Positions 8,684-17,074 of a DNA stretch of 48,082 nucleotides are shown here, one piece after another. A program made the translations under genes and the position numbers. Every line of letters begins with the position of its first letter. The stretch's first letter is position 1. The stretch covers positions 1 to 48,082 of the forward strand of contig CAYZUC010000009.1 of the NCBI GenBank assembly GCA_964481705.1, in the 5' to 3' direction. Under the pieces are notes generated by a model that saw only the letters and a list, made by a program, of their open reading frames with translations, ran no database searches and was not told the origin of the DNA. This DNA comes from CAYZUC01 sp964481705 (lineage in GTDB: Bacteria; Bacillota; Clostridia; Lachnospirales; Lachnospiraceae).

Positions 8684-9535
8684 ATGGAAAAAACGGTGAA
8701 AAAATACTGGCCAATATTTGTACTTCCCACTCTGATTGCCTTTGCTATCGGATTTATTTGGCCATTTATTTGGGGAATCTATTTATCATTTAACAAGTTC
8801 ACAACAATTCGCAAGGTAACCTTTGTTGGTTTTTCTAATTATGCAAAGGTGTTCGCAGATGAAACATTTGCTCATGCATTTTGGTTTACGACTTGGTTTA
8901 CGCTCGCATCAACCATTCTCATCAATGTACTTGCATTTGCGATTGCTCTTTTATTAACCAGAAAGCTTAAGGGAACCAACGTATTTCGTACCGTTTTCTT
9001 TATGCCGAACTTAATTGGTGGAATTGTTCTGGGTTATATCTGGCAGATATTATTGAATGGTCTTTTGACATCCATTGGGCAGCCATTGCTTGCATTAAAT
9101 GAAAAATGGGGATTTGTTGGAATGCTGATCCTGATGAGCTGGCAACAGATTGGTTATATGATGATTATTTACATCGCCGGTCTCCAGAATGTGTCAGGCG
9201 ATTTGATCGAGGCAGCGAAAATTGATGGTGCCAACAGCAGCCAGGTTTTGTTCTGGGTAAAGATTCCAATGGTTATGCCAAGTATTACGATATGCACGTT
9301 CTTGACTTTGACAAATTCATTCAAGCTCTTTGATCAGAATCTTTCTCTTACCGGAGGAGAACCGGCTAAGAGATCACAGATGCTGGCGCTTAACATATTT
9401 GATACCTTCTATGCAAGAAGTGGTGCGCAATGGAAGGGAATTGGTCAGGCAAAGGCAGTTGTATTCTTTGTACTTGTTGTAGTGCTTGCCATGATTCAGT
9501 TGTATCTGACAAGATCTAAGGAGGTGCAGGCATAA
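8684..9535 (+). CDS. malF: Maltodextrin ABC transporter permease MalF
   Basis: A 283-residue integral membrane permease of the CUT1 class with about six membrane helices. It has the EAA-type loop that docks the ATPase (GDLIEAAKIDGANSSQVLF, near residue 185). It lacks the large periplasmic loop of the E. coli protein, as is normal in Firmicutes. Its stop overlaps the start of malG by one base (TAATG). The ATPase partner is not encoded in this window. A shared MsmX-type ATPase elsewhere in the genome is the likely partner; this is inference. Confidence 0.93.
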   Translation: MEKTVKKYWPIFVLPTLIAFAIGFIWPFIWGIYLSFNKFTTIRKVTFVGFSNYAKVFADETFAHAFWFTTWFTLASTILINVLAFAIALLLTRKLKGTNVFRTVFFMPNLIGGIVLGYIWQILLNGLLTSIGQPLLALNEKWGFVGMLILMSWQQIGYMMIIYIAGLQNVSGDLIEAAKIDGANSSQVLFWVKIPMVMPSITICTFLTLTNSFKLFDQNLSLTGGEPAKRSQMLALNIFDTFYARSGAQWKGIGQAKAVVFFVLVVVLAMIQLYLTRSKEVQA

Positions 9536-10395
9536 TGGGTGAAAGGACAAAGGTAATGAATGGTAAGGAAATCGTAAATACCATTCTGACAATTGTTTTC
9601 TCGATTTTGTGTGTATTATATATGTACCCCATACTCTTAATTTTTTTCAATTCCTTAAAGGATGAGATGGCTATTTCTACTACAAGGGCGTTTGAACTAC
9701 CTACTGCTGAAACCTTTGTTGGAATCAGGAATTATGTTTATGGTATTACCCAGTTGAATTTCTTAAGCTCATTTGGATATAGTCTGATTATTACGGTTTC
9801 TTCCGTACTGCTGATTATCTTGTGCTGTTCTATGTGTGCATGGTATATTACTAGAGTAAACAGCATGGCAACAAAAGCAATTTATTACTTATGCGTATTT
9901 TCGATGGTTGTTCCCTTTCAAATGGTAATGTTTACGCTGTCGAAAACAGCGGATTCCCTGAAGCTTAATACACCGATGAATATCTGTATTATTTATTTGG
10001 GATTTGGAGCAGGTCTTGCGGTGTTCATGTTTACGGGATTCATGAAATCCATGCCAATTGAAATCGAAGAGGCAGCTATGATTGACGGATGCGGACCGTT
10101 GTCCATTTTCTTTAAGGTAGTACTTCCGATTTTGAAGCCGACCATTATCTCTACAGCAATATTGGAGACGATGTGGGTATGGAATGATTATTTACTGCCC
10201 ACACTTGTACTTGACATTAAGAAATTCCGTACGATTCCGATGTCGATTCAGTATTTCCGCGGCAGCTATGGAAGCGTTCAGATGGCACCTATGATGGCAT
10301 GTATCGTCATCACGATCTTACCTGTAATCATCATGTATCTGTTCTGTCAGAAGTACATTATTGAGGGTGTTGTATCAGGCGCGGTTAAGGGATAA
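9535..10395 (+). CDS. malG: Maltodextrin ABC transporter permease MalG
   Basis: A 286-residue CUT1 permease with about six membrane helices. The EAA loop reads EIEEAAMIDGCGPLSIFFKV near residue 185. The sequence ending in the short cytoplasmic tail GVVSGAVKG is typical of MalG. The ATG at 9535 shares its A with the malF stop codon and is preceded by AAGGAGG, so the pair is translationally coupled. malQ begins 29 bases downstream, in the same operon. Confidence 0.94.
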   Translation: MGERTKVMNGKEIVNTILTIVFSILCVLYMYPILLIFFNSLKDEMAISTTRAFELPTAETFVGIRNYVYGITQLNFLSSFGYSLIITVSSVLLIILCCSMCAWYITRVNSMATKAIYYLCVFSMVVPFQMVMFTLSKTADSLKLNTPMNICIIYLGFGAGLAVFMFTGFMKSMPIEIEEAAMIDGCGPLSIFFKVVLPILKPTIISTAILETMWVWNDYLLPTLVLDIKKFRTIPMSIQYFRGSYGSVQMAPMMACIVITILPVIIMYLFCQKYIIEGVVSGAVKG

Positions 10396-10424
10396 AACGA
10401 AAGAAGGATTTTGGGAGATAGATT

Positions 10425-11909
10425 ATGAAAAGAAAAAGTGGAGTTTTATTACCGGTAACGAGTCTTCCCTCTAAATATGGAATTGGTTCTTTTTCCAAAG
10501 AGGCATATGATTTTATTAATCGATTGGAGGAAGCCGGTCAGTCTTACTGGCAGATTCTTCCGTTGGGTCCGACCAGCTATGGCGATTCGCCCTATCAGTC
10601 CTTTTCGACATATGCAGGTAATCCATACTTTATTGATCTGGAAACATTGGTGGAGGAAGGTCTTCTCACAAAGGATGAGTGTGAGGCTTATGATTTCGGA
10701 ACAGATGAGGAGCAGGTAGACTATCAGAAAATCTACGAATCTCGATTCCTGATCTTGCATAAGGCTTATGAAAGAAGCCATATTGGTGATCGATTGGAGT
10801 TCAAATGTTTCGTTGAGGAAAATGCATTCTGGCTCAATGATTATGCACTTTACATGGCGGTGAAAACTCATTTTGATAATGTCTGCTGGGCAGAGTGGGA
10901 GGAAGACATCAAGCTTCGTACACCGGCGGCGCTCGAAACTTACCGTAAAGAATTTGCAGAAGAAATTGAGTTCTATCAGTTTCAACAGTATGAGTTCCAC
11001 ATTCAGTGGGAAAAACTAAAGAACTATGCAAATAAGAAAAAGATTAAAATTATTGGAGATATTCCTATTTACGTGGCTTTTGACAGCTCGGATGCATGGG
11101 CAAATCCAGAATTGTTCCAATTTGATGACCACTTAATTCCAATAGGAGTTGCTGGATGTCCCCCGGATGCTTTTTCCGTAACAGGACAATTGTGGGGAAA
11201 TCCTCTTTATAATTGGGAGTATCATAAAGAGACCGGTTACGAGTGGTGGATGAAACGATTGTCTTGCTGCTTTGAGCGCTATGATGTAGTACGTATTGAT
11301 CATTTTCGGGGGTTTGATGAATACTATTCTATTCCGTTTGGGGATAAGACAGCGGAATTTGGGGAATGGAAATCTGGTCCGGGATATGATATCTTTAAAA
11401 AGATGAAGGAAGAGCTGGGTAACAAGGATGTAATTGCAGAGGATCTTGGATTTGTGACCCCATCTGTTCTGAAACTCGTCAAAAGGTCCGGTTATCCAGG
11501 GATGAAGGTATTGCAATTCGCATTTGATTCCAGAGAAGAAAGCGATTATCTTCCTCATAATTACAGTCACAATTGTGTCGTATATACAGGGACACACGAT
11601 AATGATACTATTTTGGGATGGTATCGGAACCTTGCCAAAAAAGATAAAGCATTTGCTAAGAAGTATTTACGCCTAAAGAATGTCAGAGAATCCGAGATAC
11701 CCTGGATATTTATTCGAGCTGCATTATCCAGCGTTGCGGATATGGCTATCATTCCCATGCATGATTACCTTGGACTTGATTCGAAGGCACGTATCAACAC
11801 GCCATCCACACTTGGTATTAACTGGAAGTGGAGAATGAATCGGGATGCCTTTACGAAGGAGCTTGCTGACAAAATGAAAGAGATGTCGAGAATGTACGGA
11901 CGTAAATAA
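10425..11909 (+). CDS. malQ: 4-alpha-glucanotransferase (amylomaltase, GH77)
   Basis: A 494-residue cytoplasmic disproportionating enzyme that moves glucan chains between malto-oligosaccharides and releases glucose. It creates chains long enough for the phosphorylase. The GH77 signatures are clear: GVLLPVTSLPSKYGIGSF at the start, the nucleophile Asp in VVRIDHFRGF, the acid/base Glu in VIAEDLGFVTP and the stabiliser Asp in YTGTHDNDTILGW. The length is normal. A GGGAGA ribosome site precedes ATG 10425. With glgP and the importer it completes a MalEFG-MalQ-MalP pathway. The LacI-type gene follows after 21 bases, so all are likely co-transcribed. Confidence 0.97.
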   Translation: MKRKSGVLLPVTSLPSKYGIGSFSKEAYDFINRLEEAGQSYWQILPLGPTSYGDSPYQSFSTYAGNPYFIDLETLVEEGLLTKDECEAYDFGTDEEQVDYQKIYESRFLILHKAYERSHIGDRLEFKCFVEENAFWLNDYALYMAVKTHFDNVCWAEWEEDIKLRTPAALETYRKEFAEEIEFYQFQQYEFHIQWEKLKNYANKKKIKIIGDIPIYVAFDSSDAWANPELFQFDDHLIPIGVAGCPPDAFSVTGQLWGNPLYNWEYHKETGYEWWMKRLSCCFERYDVVRIDHFRGFDEYYSIPFGDKTAEFGEWKSGPGYDIFKKMKEELGNKDVIAEDLGFVTPSVLKLVKRSGYPGMKVLQFAFDSREESDYLPHNYSHNCVVYTGTHDNDTILGWYRNLAKKDKAFAKKYLRLKNVRESEIPWIFIRAALSSVADMAIIPMHDYLGLDSKARINTPSTLGINWKWRMNRDAFTKELADKMKEMSRMYGRK

Positions 11910-11930
11910 TTCGGAAAGGTATGCTATTCC

Positions 11931-12968
11931 ATGGAAGAGGAAATAACGATTAAGGACATAGCACGTTTGTGCGATGTTGGGGTCAGTACGGTATCTCGAG
12001 CAATTAATAATCATCCGGATATTAATCCGGAGACAAAGAATATGATTATGCAGGTAATCAAAGAGCATAACTATATTCCAAACAACAGCGCAAGAAATCT
12101 GAAACGTCAGGATGCAAAAGCAATTGCGGTTCTGGTAAAGGGTATAACAAATTCCTTCTTTACCGAAATGATTCAGGTCATGGAGGAAAGAATTAAAGAA
12201 GAACGCTATTCTCTTGTACTTCATCACGTTGATTTTAATGAAGATGAAGTGGATGTCGCTCTCGAATTGGTGAAGGAAAAGAGACTGAGGGGAATTATCT
12301 TTCTTGGAGGCTATTTTCTTCATAGTGAGGAGAAATTGTCTCAGTTAAAGGTCCCATTTGTGCTTTGTACAACAGGTGCGGCTCCCGAGAGCTTTAACAG
12401 AAAGACATATTCTTCTGTCTCTGTTGATGATGAGAAGGAAGGATACAAGATTACCAACTACTTATGTAAACTAGGACATAAGAATATTGCTATCATTGGA
12501 GCAAAACAAACAGATGAGAGTATCGGTAAATTACGTCTGGAAGGCTATAAGCGAGCCTTGCGGGATAATGGAATCCCCATCCGTGACGAGCTGATACTGC
12601 CGATGAAGCCTTATATCGAGGACTATTCCTTTGAGAATGGCTATGTTGTGATGAAGGAATTTATACAGAAAAAAGTACCCTGCACAGCTGTTTTCTCCAT
12701 TTCTGATATCATGGCGATTGGAGCATGCAGAGCACTGTATGAGGCCGGGCTTAAGATTCCGGATGATATCTCTATCGTTGGTTATGATGGTGTCCGCGTT
12801 GGAGAGTATTATAAGCCAGCCCTGACTACTTTAAAGCAGCCGGTTACAGAGATGGCGAAAGAAACAACAGTAATTTTGTTTGATTATATCCGAAAAAAGA
12901 AGGAACATCAGCATAAGGTTTTTGAAGGCGAATTGGTAATTCGCGAATCTGTGCGCAGTATTCCGTAA
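11931..12968 (+). CDS. LacI-family transcriptional regulator (second of two, MalR-like)
   Basis: A 345-residue regulator. The helix-turn-helix lies at residues 6-26 (IKDIARLCDVGVSTVSRAI), the hinge near YIPNNSARNLKR, and the sugar-binding domain extends to the C-terminus, including SVDDEKEGYKITNYLCKLGH and VGYDGVRVGEYYKP. It is the last gene of the malEFGQ operon, which makes it the most direct candidate for the maltose-responsive repressor acting on the AACGTT palindromes. The ribosome site is mediocre (GGAAAGG at 11913-11919, 11 bases before ATG). It converges on the CYTH gene with only 7 bases between the stops. A weak hairpin, AAAGCT-GGATT-AGCTTT (12967-12983), spans the junction. Confidence 0.94.
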   Translation: MEEEITIKDIARLCDVGVSTVSRAINNHPDINPETKNMIMQVIKEHNYIPNNSARNLKRQDAKAIAVLVKGITNSFFTEMIQVMEERIKEERYSLVLHHVDFNEDEVDVALELVKEKRLRGIIFLGGYFLHSEEKLSQLKVPFVLCTTGAAPESFNRKTYSSVSVDDEKEGYKITNYLCKLGHKNIAIIGAKQTDESIGKLRLEGYKRALRDNGIPIRDELILPMKPYIEDYSFENGYVVMKEFIQKKVPCTAVFSISDIMAIGACRALYEAGLKIPDDISIVGYDGVRVGEYYKPALTTLKQPVTEMAKETTVILFDYIRKKKEHQHKVFEGELVIRESVRSIP

Positions 12969-12975
12969 AGCTGGA

Positions 12976-13440
12976 TTAGCTTTCGAATCTCTCTTTGCTC
13001 ATATTAGAATTGTGGTAACGACCATCTTCGGTGACATCCTCCTTGAACCAAAGAGGCATCTCGAATTGTTTTGCAGCTTCTTCTGAAGGAAATTCTATTT
13101 CAGCGAGTACCAAAGGAGCAAAGGGTGGATCAAAAACATCAAGCTCGATGGTAAGAGATTCGGATTCGGGAATTAAATAACGAGTTTTTCGTATGATATT
13201 TCCATCTGCTTTTTTCAAAAGATGCTGATAAGCCTCCTTTGTTAATGGCAGGTTGTATTCTTCCCGAACCATGAGACCTTTTCCCTTATAGGTGAGGTAG
13301 TAATCGTCATCCTGTCTACGTATTCTTACAACAGGATTGGTACATAGATAAGCCTGCTCGATTACATGATGACGATAGGATGTTAATCGCTTTGGTAATT
13401 CATTCACAAGAAATTTACGTTCGATTTCATAATTTGGCAT
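12976..13440 (-). CDS. CYTH-domain protein (triphosphate-binding tunnel family)
   Basis: A 154-residue cytoplasmic protein that begins with the family signature EIERKFLV (residues 5-12). Alternating charged residues follow that line a beta-barrel tunnel (VRIRRQDDDYYLTYKGKG, REEYNLPL, IELDVFDPP, AEIEFPSEEAA). CYTH proteins bind triphosphates with metal ions; bacterial members include tripolyphosphatases and class IV adenylate cyclases. I cannot assign the substrate. The ribosome site AGGAG lies before the ATG at 13440. The gene diverges from the DJ-1-like gene across a 127-base gap that contains a perfect 13-bp inverted repeat. Confidence 0.9.
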   Translation of the reverse strand: MPNYEIERKFLVNELPKRLTSYRHHVIEQAYLCTNPVVRIRRQDDDYYLTYKGKGLMVREEYNLPLTKEAYQHLLKKADGNIIRKTRYLIPESESLTIELDVFDPPFAPLVLAEIEFPSEEAAKQFEMPLWFKEDVTEDGRYHNSNMSKERFES

Positions 13441-13474
13441 AATGGTCTCCTAAAATAAATATTGACAATATCTG

Positions 13475-13510
13475 AAAAAGTAATATTAATAAAAGTAAAT
13501 ATTACTTTTT
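13475..13510. repeat. Perfect 13-bp inverted repeat in a divergent intergenic region
   Basis: AAAAAGTAATATT (13475-13487) and AATATTACTTTTT (13498-13510) form a perfect inverted repeat with a 10-base centre, between the divergent CYTH and DJ-1-like genes. No gene on either strand ends just before it, so a shared operator is more likely than a simple terminator. Both roles remain possible. Confidence 0.6.
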
Positions 13511-13567
13511 TATTTTACAACAATTTGATACAATAGAAAAGCAAAAGCATGGAAAGTGAGGATGATT

Positions 13568-14116
13568 ATGAAAAGAGTTTTTTTATTTCTTGCTCAGGGA
13601 TTTGAAGAAGTGGAAGCACTTACGGTTGTAGACTTGTTACGCAGGGCTCAGATTAAGGTAACTACAGTATCCATTACCGGAGCTATTATGGTAAAGGGAG
13701 CGCATGACATAGAAGTGAAAGCAGATGCCTTGTTTGAAGAAACGGATTTTACAAAGTGTGATATGTTGATTCTTCCGGGAGGACCTGGGACCTCGAGCTT
13801 GGATCGGTATGAAGCATTAACGAATCTATTGCGGTTACATAATCAGGAAGGTAAGAAATTGGCGGCCATATGTGCAGCTCCATCCATTTTGGGAAGACTT
13901 GGTATTCTCATGAAAAAAAATGCCTGCTGTTACCCGGGATATGAGGATAAGCTGGCAGGAGCCAGAATATCGCAGAATGAAGTCGAAGTAGATGGTAATG
14001 TTATTACAAGTCGTGGAGTAGGTACTGCAATTCCTTTTTCTGCTGCAATTGTGGAGGCTTTATGCTCCAAAGAGGAATCGGCTACGTTACTAAATCAGAT
14101 TATATACAAACAGTAA
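13568..14116 (+). CDS. DJ-1/PfpI family protein
   Basis: A 182-residue cytoplasmic protein of the DJ-1/ThiJ/PfpI superfamily, close to the YajL/DJ-1 branch. The reactive cysteine is Cys102 in AAICAAPSILGR, and the conserved Glu lies in GFEEVEA (residues 11-17). The PGGPGT turn (70-75) and the C-terminal VITSRGVGTAIPF complete the signature. Family members act as deglycase/glyoxalase-like or oxidative-stress proteins; the activity here is not certain. ATG 13568 is preferred over the GTG at 13556 because GTGAGG serves as its ribosome site. The next gene starts 38 bases after the stop. Confidence 0.92.
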   Translation: MKRVFLFLAQGFEEVEALTVVDLLRRAQIKVTTVSITGAIMVKGAHDIEVKADALFEETDFTKCDMLILPGGPGTSSLDRYEALTNLLRLHNQEGKKLAAICAAPSILGRLGILMKKNACCYPGYEDKLAGARISQNEVEVDGNVITSRGVGTAIPFSAAIVEALCSKEESATLLNQIIYKQ

Positions 14117-14154
14117 TTAATTTTACGGAAAGAGAAACACTTATGGAGGGAATT

Positions 14155-14955
14155 ATGTGGATTAGAAGTGAGTTGAAACAAAGGGCAAAAACCGTTTTAA
14201 CAGTCAATTATTGGTGTTGTGTGTTTGTAACCTTCATTGCTTTGGGAGTGGAATTGTACAGCTCCGGATTCAAATCTTATTATAGTTTTTCGAGTGGTAA
14301 TGGAAATTATGAACAAAAAACGATAACAAAAATACCAGAGGGTGCGTCAATAGCGCAACAGATCCAGGAAGCAATTATGGGAGTGGATAAGGCGGTATTA
14401 CTGTCATTGGTCATGGTGTTTTTGTCCGCGTTGCTGTTTTCTTTGATATTTTATACGGCAATCAAGGTCTTTGTTGCTGCACCGATTACCGTTGGCTCAA
14501 AACATTTTTATATGGTTAGTCGTGAGCGACAGGGTGAGATCAAAGAGATATTTTTCAACTTTAGGAATCACTACTTGAATACGGTAGGGACAATGTTCCT
14601 AAAGGGACTGTTCCAAACCCTGTGGACGTTTTTATTCATTATTCCCGGTATTGTAAAATCCTATGAGTATCGTATGGTTCCTTATATTCTTTCCGAGAAT
14701 CCGGAATTGAATCATAAGGAAGTTTTCCGATTAAGCAAAGAGATGATGATGGGCGAAAAATGGGATACGTTTGTTTTGGATTTGTCCTTTATTGGATGGC
14801 AGATTCTCAGTATGCTGACCTGTTATGTATTACTTGTGTTTTATGTGGCACCCTATCAATCACTCACAGATGCGGAATTATATGCAGTGCTTAGAGAAAA
14901 AGTACTTGCTAAAGGTATTTGCAGTACGTATGAATTGAAAGGATTTAGCGAATAA
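14155..14955 (+). CDS. DUF975 family integral membrane protein
   Basis: A 266-residue membrane protein. It shows the DUF975 pattern: an N-terminal IRSELKQRAK segment before the first helix, several membrane helices, and a conserved C-terminal part (MMMGEKWDTFVLDLSFIGWQ, then VAPYQSLTDAELYAVLRE). The function of the family is unknown. ATG 14155 is set by GGAGGG at 14145-14150; upstream in-frame ATGs (14062, 14143) would run into the preceding gene or lack a ribosome site. The stop codon is followed directly by the ATG of the glycosyltransferase-like gene, so the two are co-translated and may work together at the membrane. Confidence 0.88.
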   Translation: MWIRSELKQRAKTVLTVNYWCCVFVTFIALGVELYSSGFKSYYSFSSGNGNYEQKTITKIPEGASIAQQIQEAIMGVDKAVLLSLVMVFLSALLFSLIFYTAIKVFVAAPITVGSKHFYMVSRERQGEIKEIFFNFRNHYLNTVGTMFLKGLFQTLWTFLFIIPGIVKSYEYRMVPYILSENPELNHKEVFRLSKEMMMGEKWDTFVLDLSFIGWQILSMLTCYVLLVFYVAPYQSLTDAELYAVLREKVLAKGICSTYELKGFSE

Positions 14956-16611
14956 ATGTATCCGACTTTGGGAATTATATCAGCAATCATTCTTTTGGCG
15001 GTATGTATCATATCGGCTTTACGGCTGCCGTTTTTACAGAAAAAATGGAAGTATACAACAAAACTTATCGAGCTTGGTGATAAGTATTTTGCCGCTTTAC
15101 TTGGAATGACTTTTCTCGTTTTTCTTTTCTCCAGATTGTTTCGTTTGGGAATCGTACCAGGAGGAATTCATATTGACGAATTGGGTGCAGCTTATGATGC
15201 TCAATGCATTGCCGGTTATGGTGTTGATCGGTACCGTCAGTGGTTTCCGGTTTATTTTAAGAACTTTGGTGGCGGGCAGAATGCGTTATATACGTATCTG
15301 TCTGCCATTATCATTAAGATTGCCGGATTCAGTCTTGTGAAATATCGATTAGTAGCAGTTCTTTGTTCTATTCCAGTGTTTTGGTGCAGCTATGATATCG
15401 GGAAACGGATGTATCAGAAATGGACCGGTTTGCTGGTAGCAATCCTGGTTACGATCTTTCCTGTTTATATGATGTCTGAGAGATGGGGACTTGAAAGTTA
15501 TCTTTTATTGAGCTTTCTTACAATATCTGTCTGCTTGTATTATCGGGCGATTATGCTGGGGAAAAGAAGGGATTACTTTCTGTGCGGCCTGTTTTTTGGA
15601 GTAACCTTATATACCTATGCAATTTCTTACTTGTTGATACCTATGTTTCTGATCGGATCGACCTTATATTTAATTCGTGTCAGAAAGTTTGATTTTTGGA
15701 AAACTGTTATTATGGCCATTCCTTTGGCTTTGCTTGCAACACCGTTGATATTGTTTCAGTTTATCAACATGGGGATGTTACCGGAGATTCATACGCCCTT
15801 CTTTTCCATCTATCGAATGGCATACTATCGAGGTGGAGAGATATCACTTGGGAATATCAAGGATAATCTTTCTGCACTTTGGAAGGTATTACATTATGAT
15901 AAATACCTGGTTTATAATGGGACACCTCAATATGGTACTGTTTATGAGATGACGATACCGTTAGCCCTTTTTGGTTTTGCATATTGCGTCAAAAAGACCA
16001 TTCAATCATGGAAGACCAGGTGCTACAACATGGAATCTGTGCTTTTTGTTCTTTTCTTTTTTGCACTTTTTTCTATTATGATTGTAACGGCACCAAATGT
16101 TAACAAGGCAAATGGTATTTTTATCTGTATTGCTCTTTTTGCTATGATTGGAATGTATTGGATCGGAACCGCAAATCGAGAGCTTTTACTTGTGCCTTTG
16201 GCTCTGTATCTGTTTACGTTCTTGTCGTTTTCTAATTTTTATTTTCGTGAGTATAATACCGCATATGAAGTGTATGAGTGGATGGAACCGACGAATGCGG
16301 GAGACTCTATTTTATATGCAAAGAACCATTTGGACCTTTCCGGCAAGATCATCTACGTATTTACGAAGGATTTGAATGAAGAGGAGATGGAGGTACTGAC
16401 CTATTCCGGCATTTCCCCTTATGATTATGAGCCGGATACCGATCAGAAGGTAATGGGTGCTTATGTTCGTGGGATTCCAGATGAGCTGGATCTGACCGAA
16501 AATAATGTTTATATCATACATGAGTATCTACATCATGTCTCTGATTATCTTGCACAGAACGGATATCAGAGAGTACAGCTGCCGACCGGATATAGCGTGT
16601 TATACAAATAA
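14956..16611 (+). CDS. GT-C fold membrane glycosyltransferase-like protein
   Basis: A 551-residue protein with about 10-12 membrane helices and a soluble C-terminal domain from about residue 440. The first extracytoplasmic loop carries an acidic pair in GIHIDELGAAYDA (Asp74, Glu75), which is the catalytic position of GT-C enzymes such as PMT and ArnT. The sequence then continues NFGGGQNALYTYLSA. Such enzymes use a lipid-linked sugar to modify proteins or wall polymers on the outer face. The substrate is unknown. The start ATG directly abuts the stop of the DUF975 gene. GT39/ArnT-like family membership is a motif-level inference. Confidence 0.8.
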   Translation: MYPTLGIISAIILLAVCIISALRLPFLQKKWKYTTKLIELGDKYFAALLGMTFLVFLFSRLFRLGIVPGGIHIDELGAAYDAQCIAGYGVDRYRQWFPVYFKNFGGGQNALYTYLSAIIIKIAGFSLVKYRLVAVLCSIPVFWCSYDIGKRMYQKWTGLLVAILVTIFPVYMMSERWGLESYLLLSFLTISVCLYYRAIMLGKRRDYFLCGLFFGVTLYTYAISYLLIPMFLIGSTLYLIRVRKFDFWKTVIMAIPLALLATPLILFQFINMGMLPEIHTPFFSIYRMAYYRGGEISLGNIKDNLSALWKVLHYDKYLVYNGTPQYGTVYEMTIPLALFGFAYCVKKTIQSWKTRCYNMESVLFVLFFFALFSIMIVTAPNVNKANGIFICIALFAMIGMYWIGTANRELLLVPLALYLFTFLSFSNFYFREYNTAYEVYEWMEPTNAGDSILYAKNHLDLSGKIIYVFTKDLNEEEMEVLTYSGISPYDYEPDTDQKVMGAYVRGIPDELDLTENNVYIIHEYLHHVSDYLAQNGYQRVQLPTGYSVLYK

Positions 16612-16648
16612 TTTCAGAAAAACTTACCATCATAATATTCCTTCTTTC

Positions 16649-16663
16649 GATAATACTATTATC
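16649..16663. repeat. 15-bp palindrome upstream of the spore protein gene
   Basis: GATAATA-C-TATTATC is a perfect 7+1+7 palindrome located 54 bases before the SASP start. A CATAATA at 16631-16637 resembles a sigma-G -10 box, but I found no convincing -35 partner. Confidence 0.45.
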
Positions 16664-16716
16664 AAGATAACATCGCAGAGATTTATCTTACAAATAACAC
16701 ACGGAGGTGAATGATT

Positions 16717-16905
16717 ATGAATGATAATGCAAGTAAAAAAGAAGCCCAGTCAGCACTTGACAGATTGAAAACGGAAGTTGCTTCCGAATTAGGTGTTAGT
16801 CTGAAGGATGGTTACAATGGTGACCTTACTTCCAGACAGGCAGGTTCTATCGGTGGTGAAATGGTGAAGAGAATGATCGCTCGTCAGGAAGAGCAGATGA
16901 AATAA
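16717..16905 (+). CDS. Alpha/beta-type small acid-soluble spore protein
   Basis: A 62-residue DNA-binding protein that coats and protects spore DNA and is degraded at germination. The SASP pattern is clear: an N-terminal Asn/Ser-rich start, ALDRLKTEVASELGVSL with the protease-cleavage-like acidic segment, then GDLTSRQAGSIGGEMVKRMI. ATG 16717 is chosen over the ATG at 16711 because GGAGGTG at 16703-16709 is correctly spaced from the former. It indicates a spore-forming host. Expression in the forespore under sigma-G would be expected, but the promoter is uncertain. A compact GNRA-loop terminator follows. Confidence 0.95.
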   Translation: MNDNASKKEAQSALDRLKTEVASELGVSLKDGYNGDLTSRQAGSIGGEMVKRMIARQEEQMK

Positions 16906-16920
16906 GGAATTCCTTATGGA

Positions 16921-16944
16921 GGGACGTCGAAAGACGTCCCTTTT
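16921..16944 (+). terminator. Intrinsic terminator after the spore protein gene
   Basis: GGGACGTC and GACGTCCC form a perfect 8-bp stem closed by a GAAA tetraloop and followed by TTTT. Confidence 0.92.
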
Positions 16945-16970
16945 CGTATGAGAAAAATCGAATTTTTTCT

Positions 16971-17000
16971 ATGGCATTTTTTTCACAACTATGATATAAT
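16971..17000 (+). promoter_or_regulatory. Promoter of tig
   Basis: A perfect TATAAT at 16995-17000 lies 18 bases after ATGGCA (16971-16976), a weak -35 match. It is the first promoter after the spore gene terminator. The leader to the tig start is about 70 bases. Confidence 0.6.
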
Positions 17001-17074
17001 CGACTAATGACTGTAAATGGGTAGTCACGGGGCGACCCGATAGAATAAGTGATAATTTTAGGAGGAACGAACAA

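Noticed and set aside
10449..11000. Minus-strand open frame of 183 codons opposite malQ
   Set aside because: Shadow of a certain GH77 gene.
11724..12323. Minus-strand open frame of 199 codons across malQ and the second LacI gene
   Set aside because: It lies opposite two certain genes, spans their junction and has no recognisable protein features.
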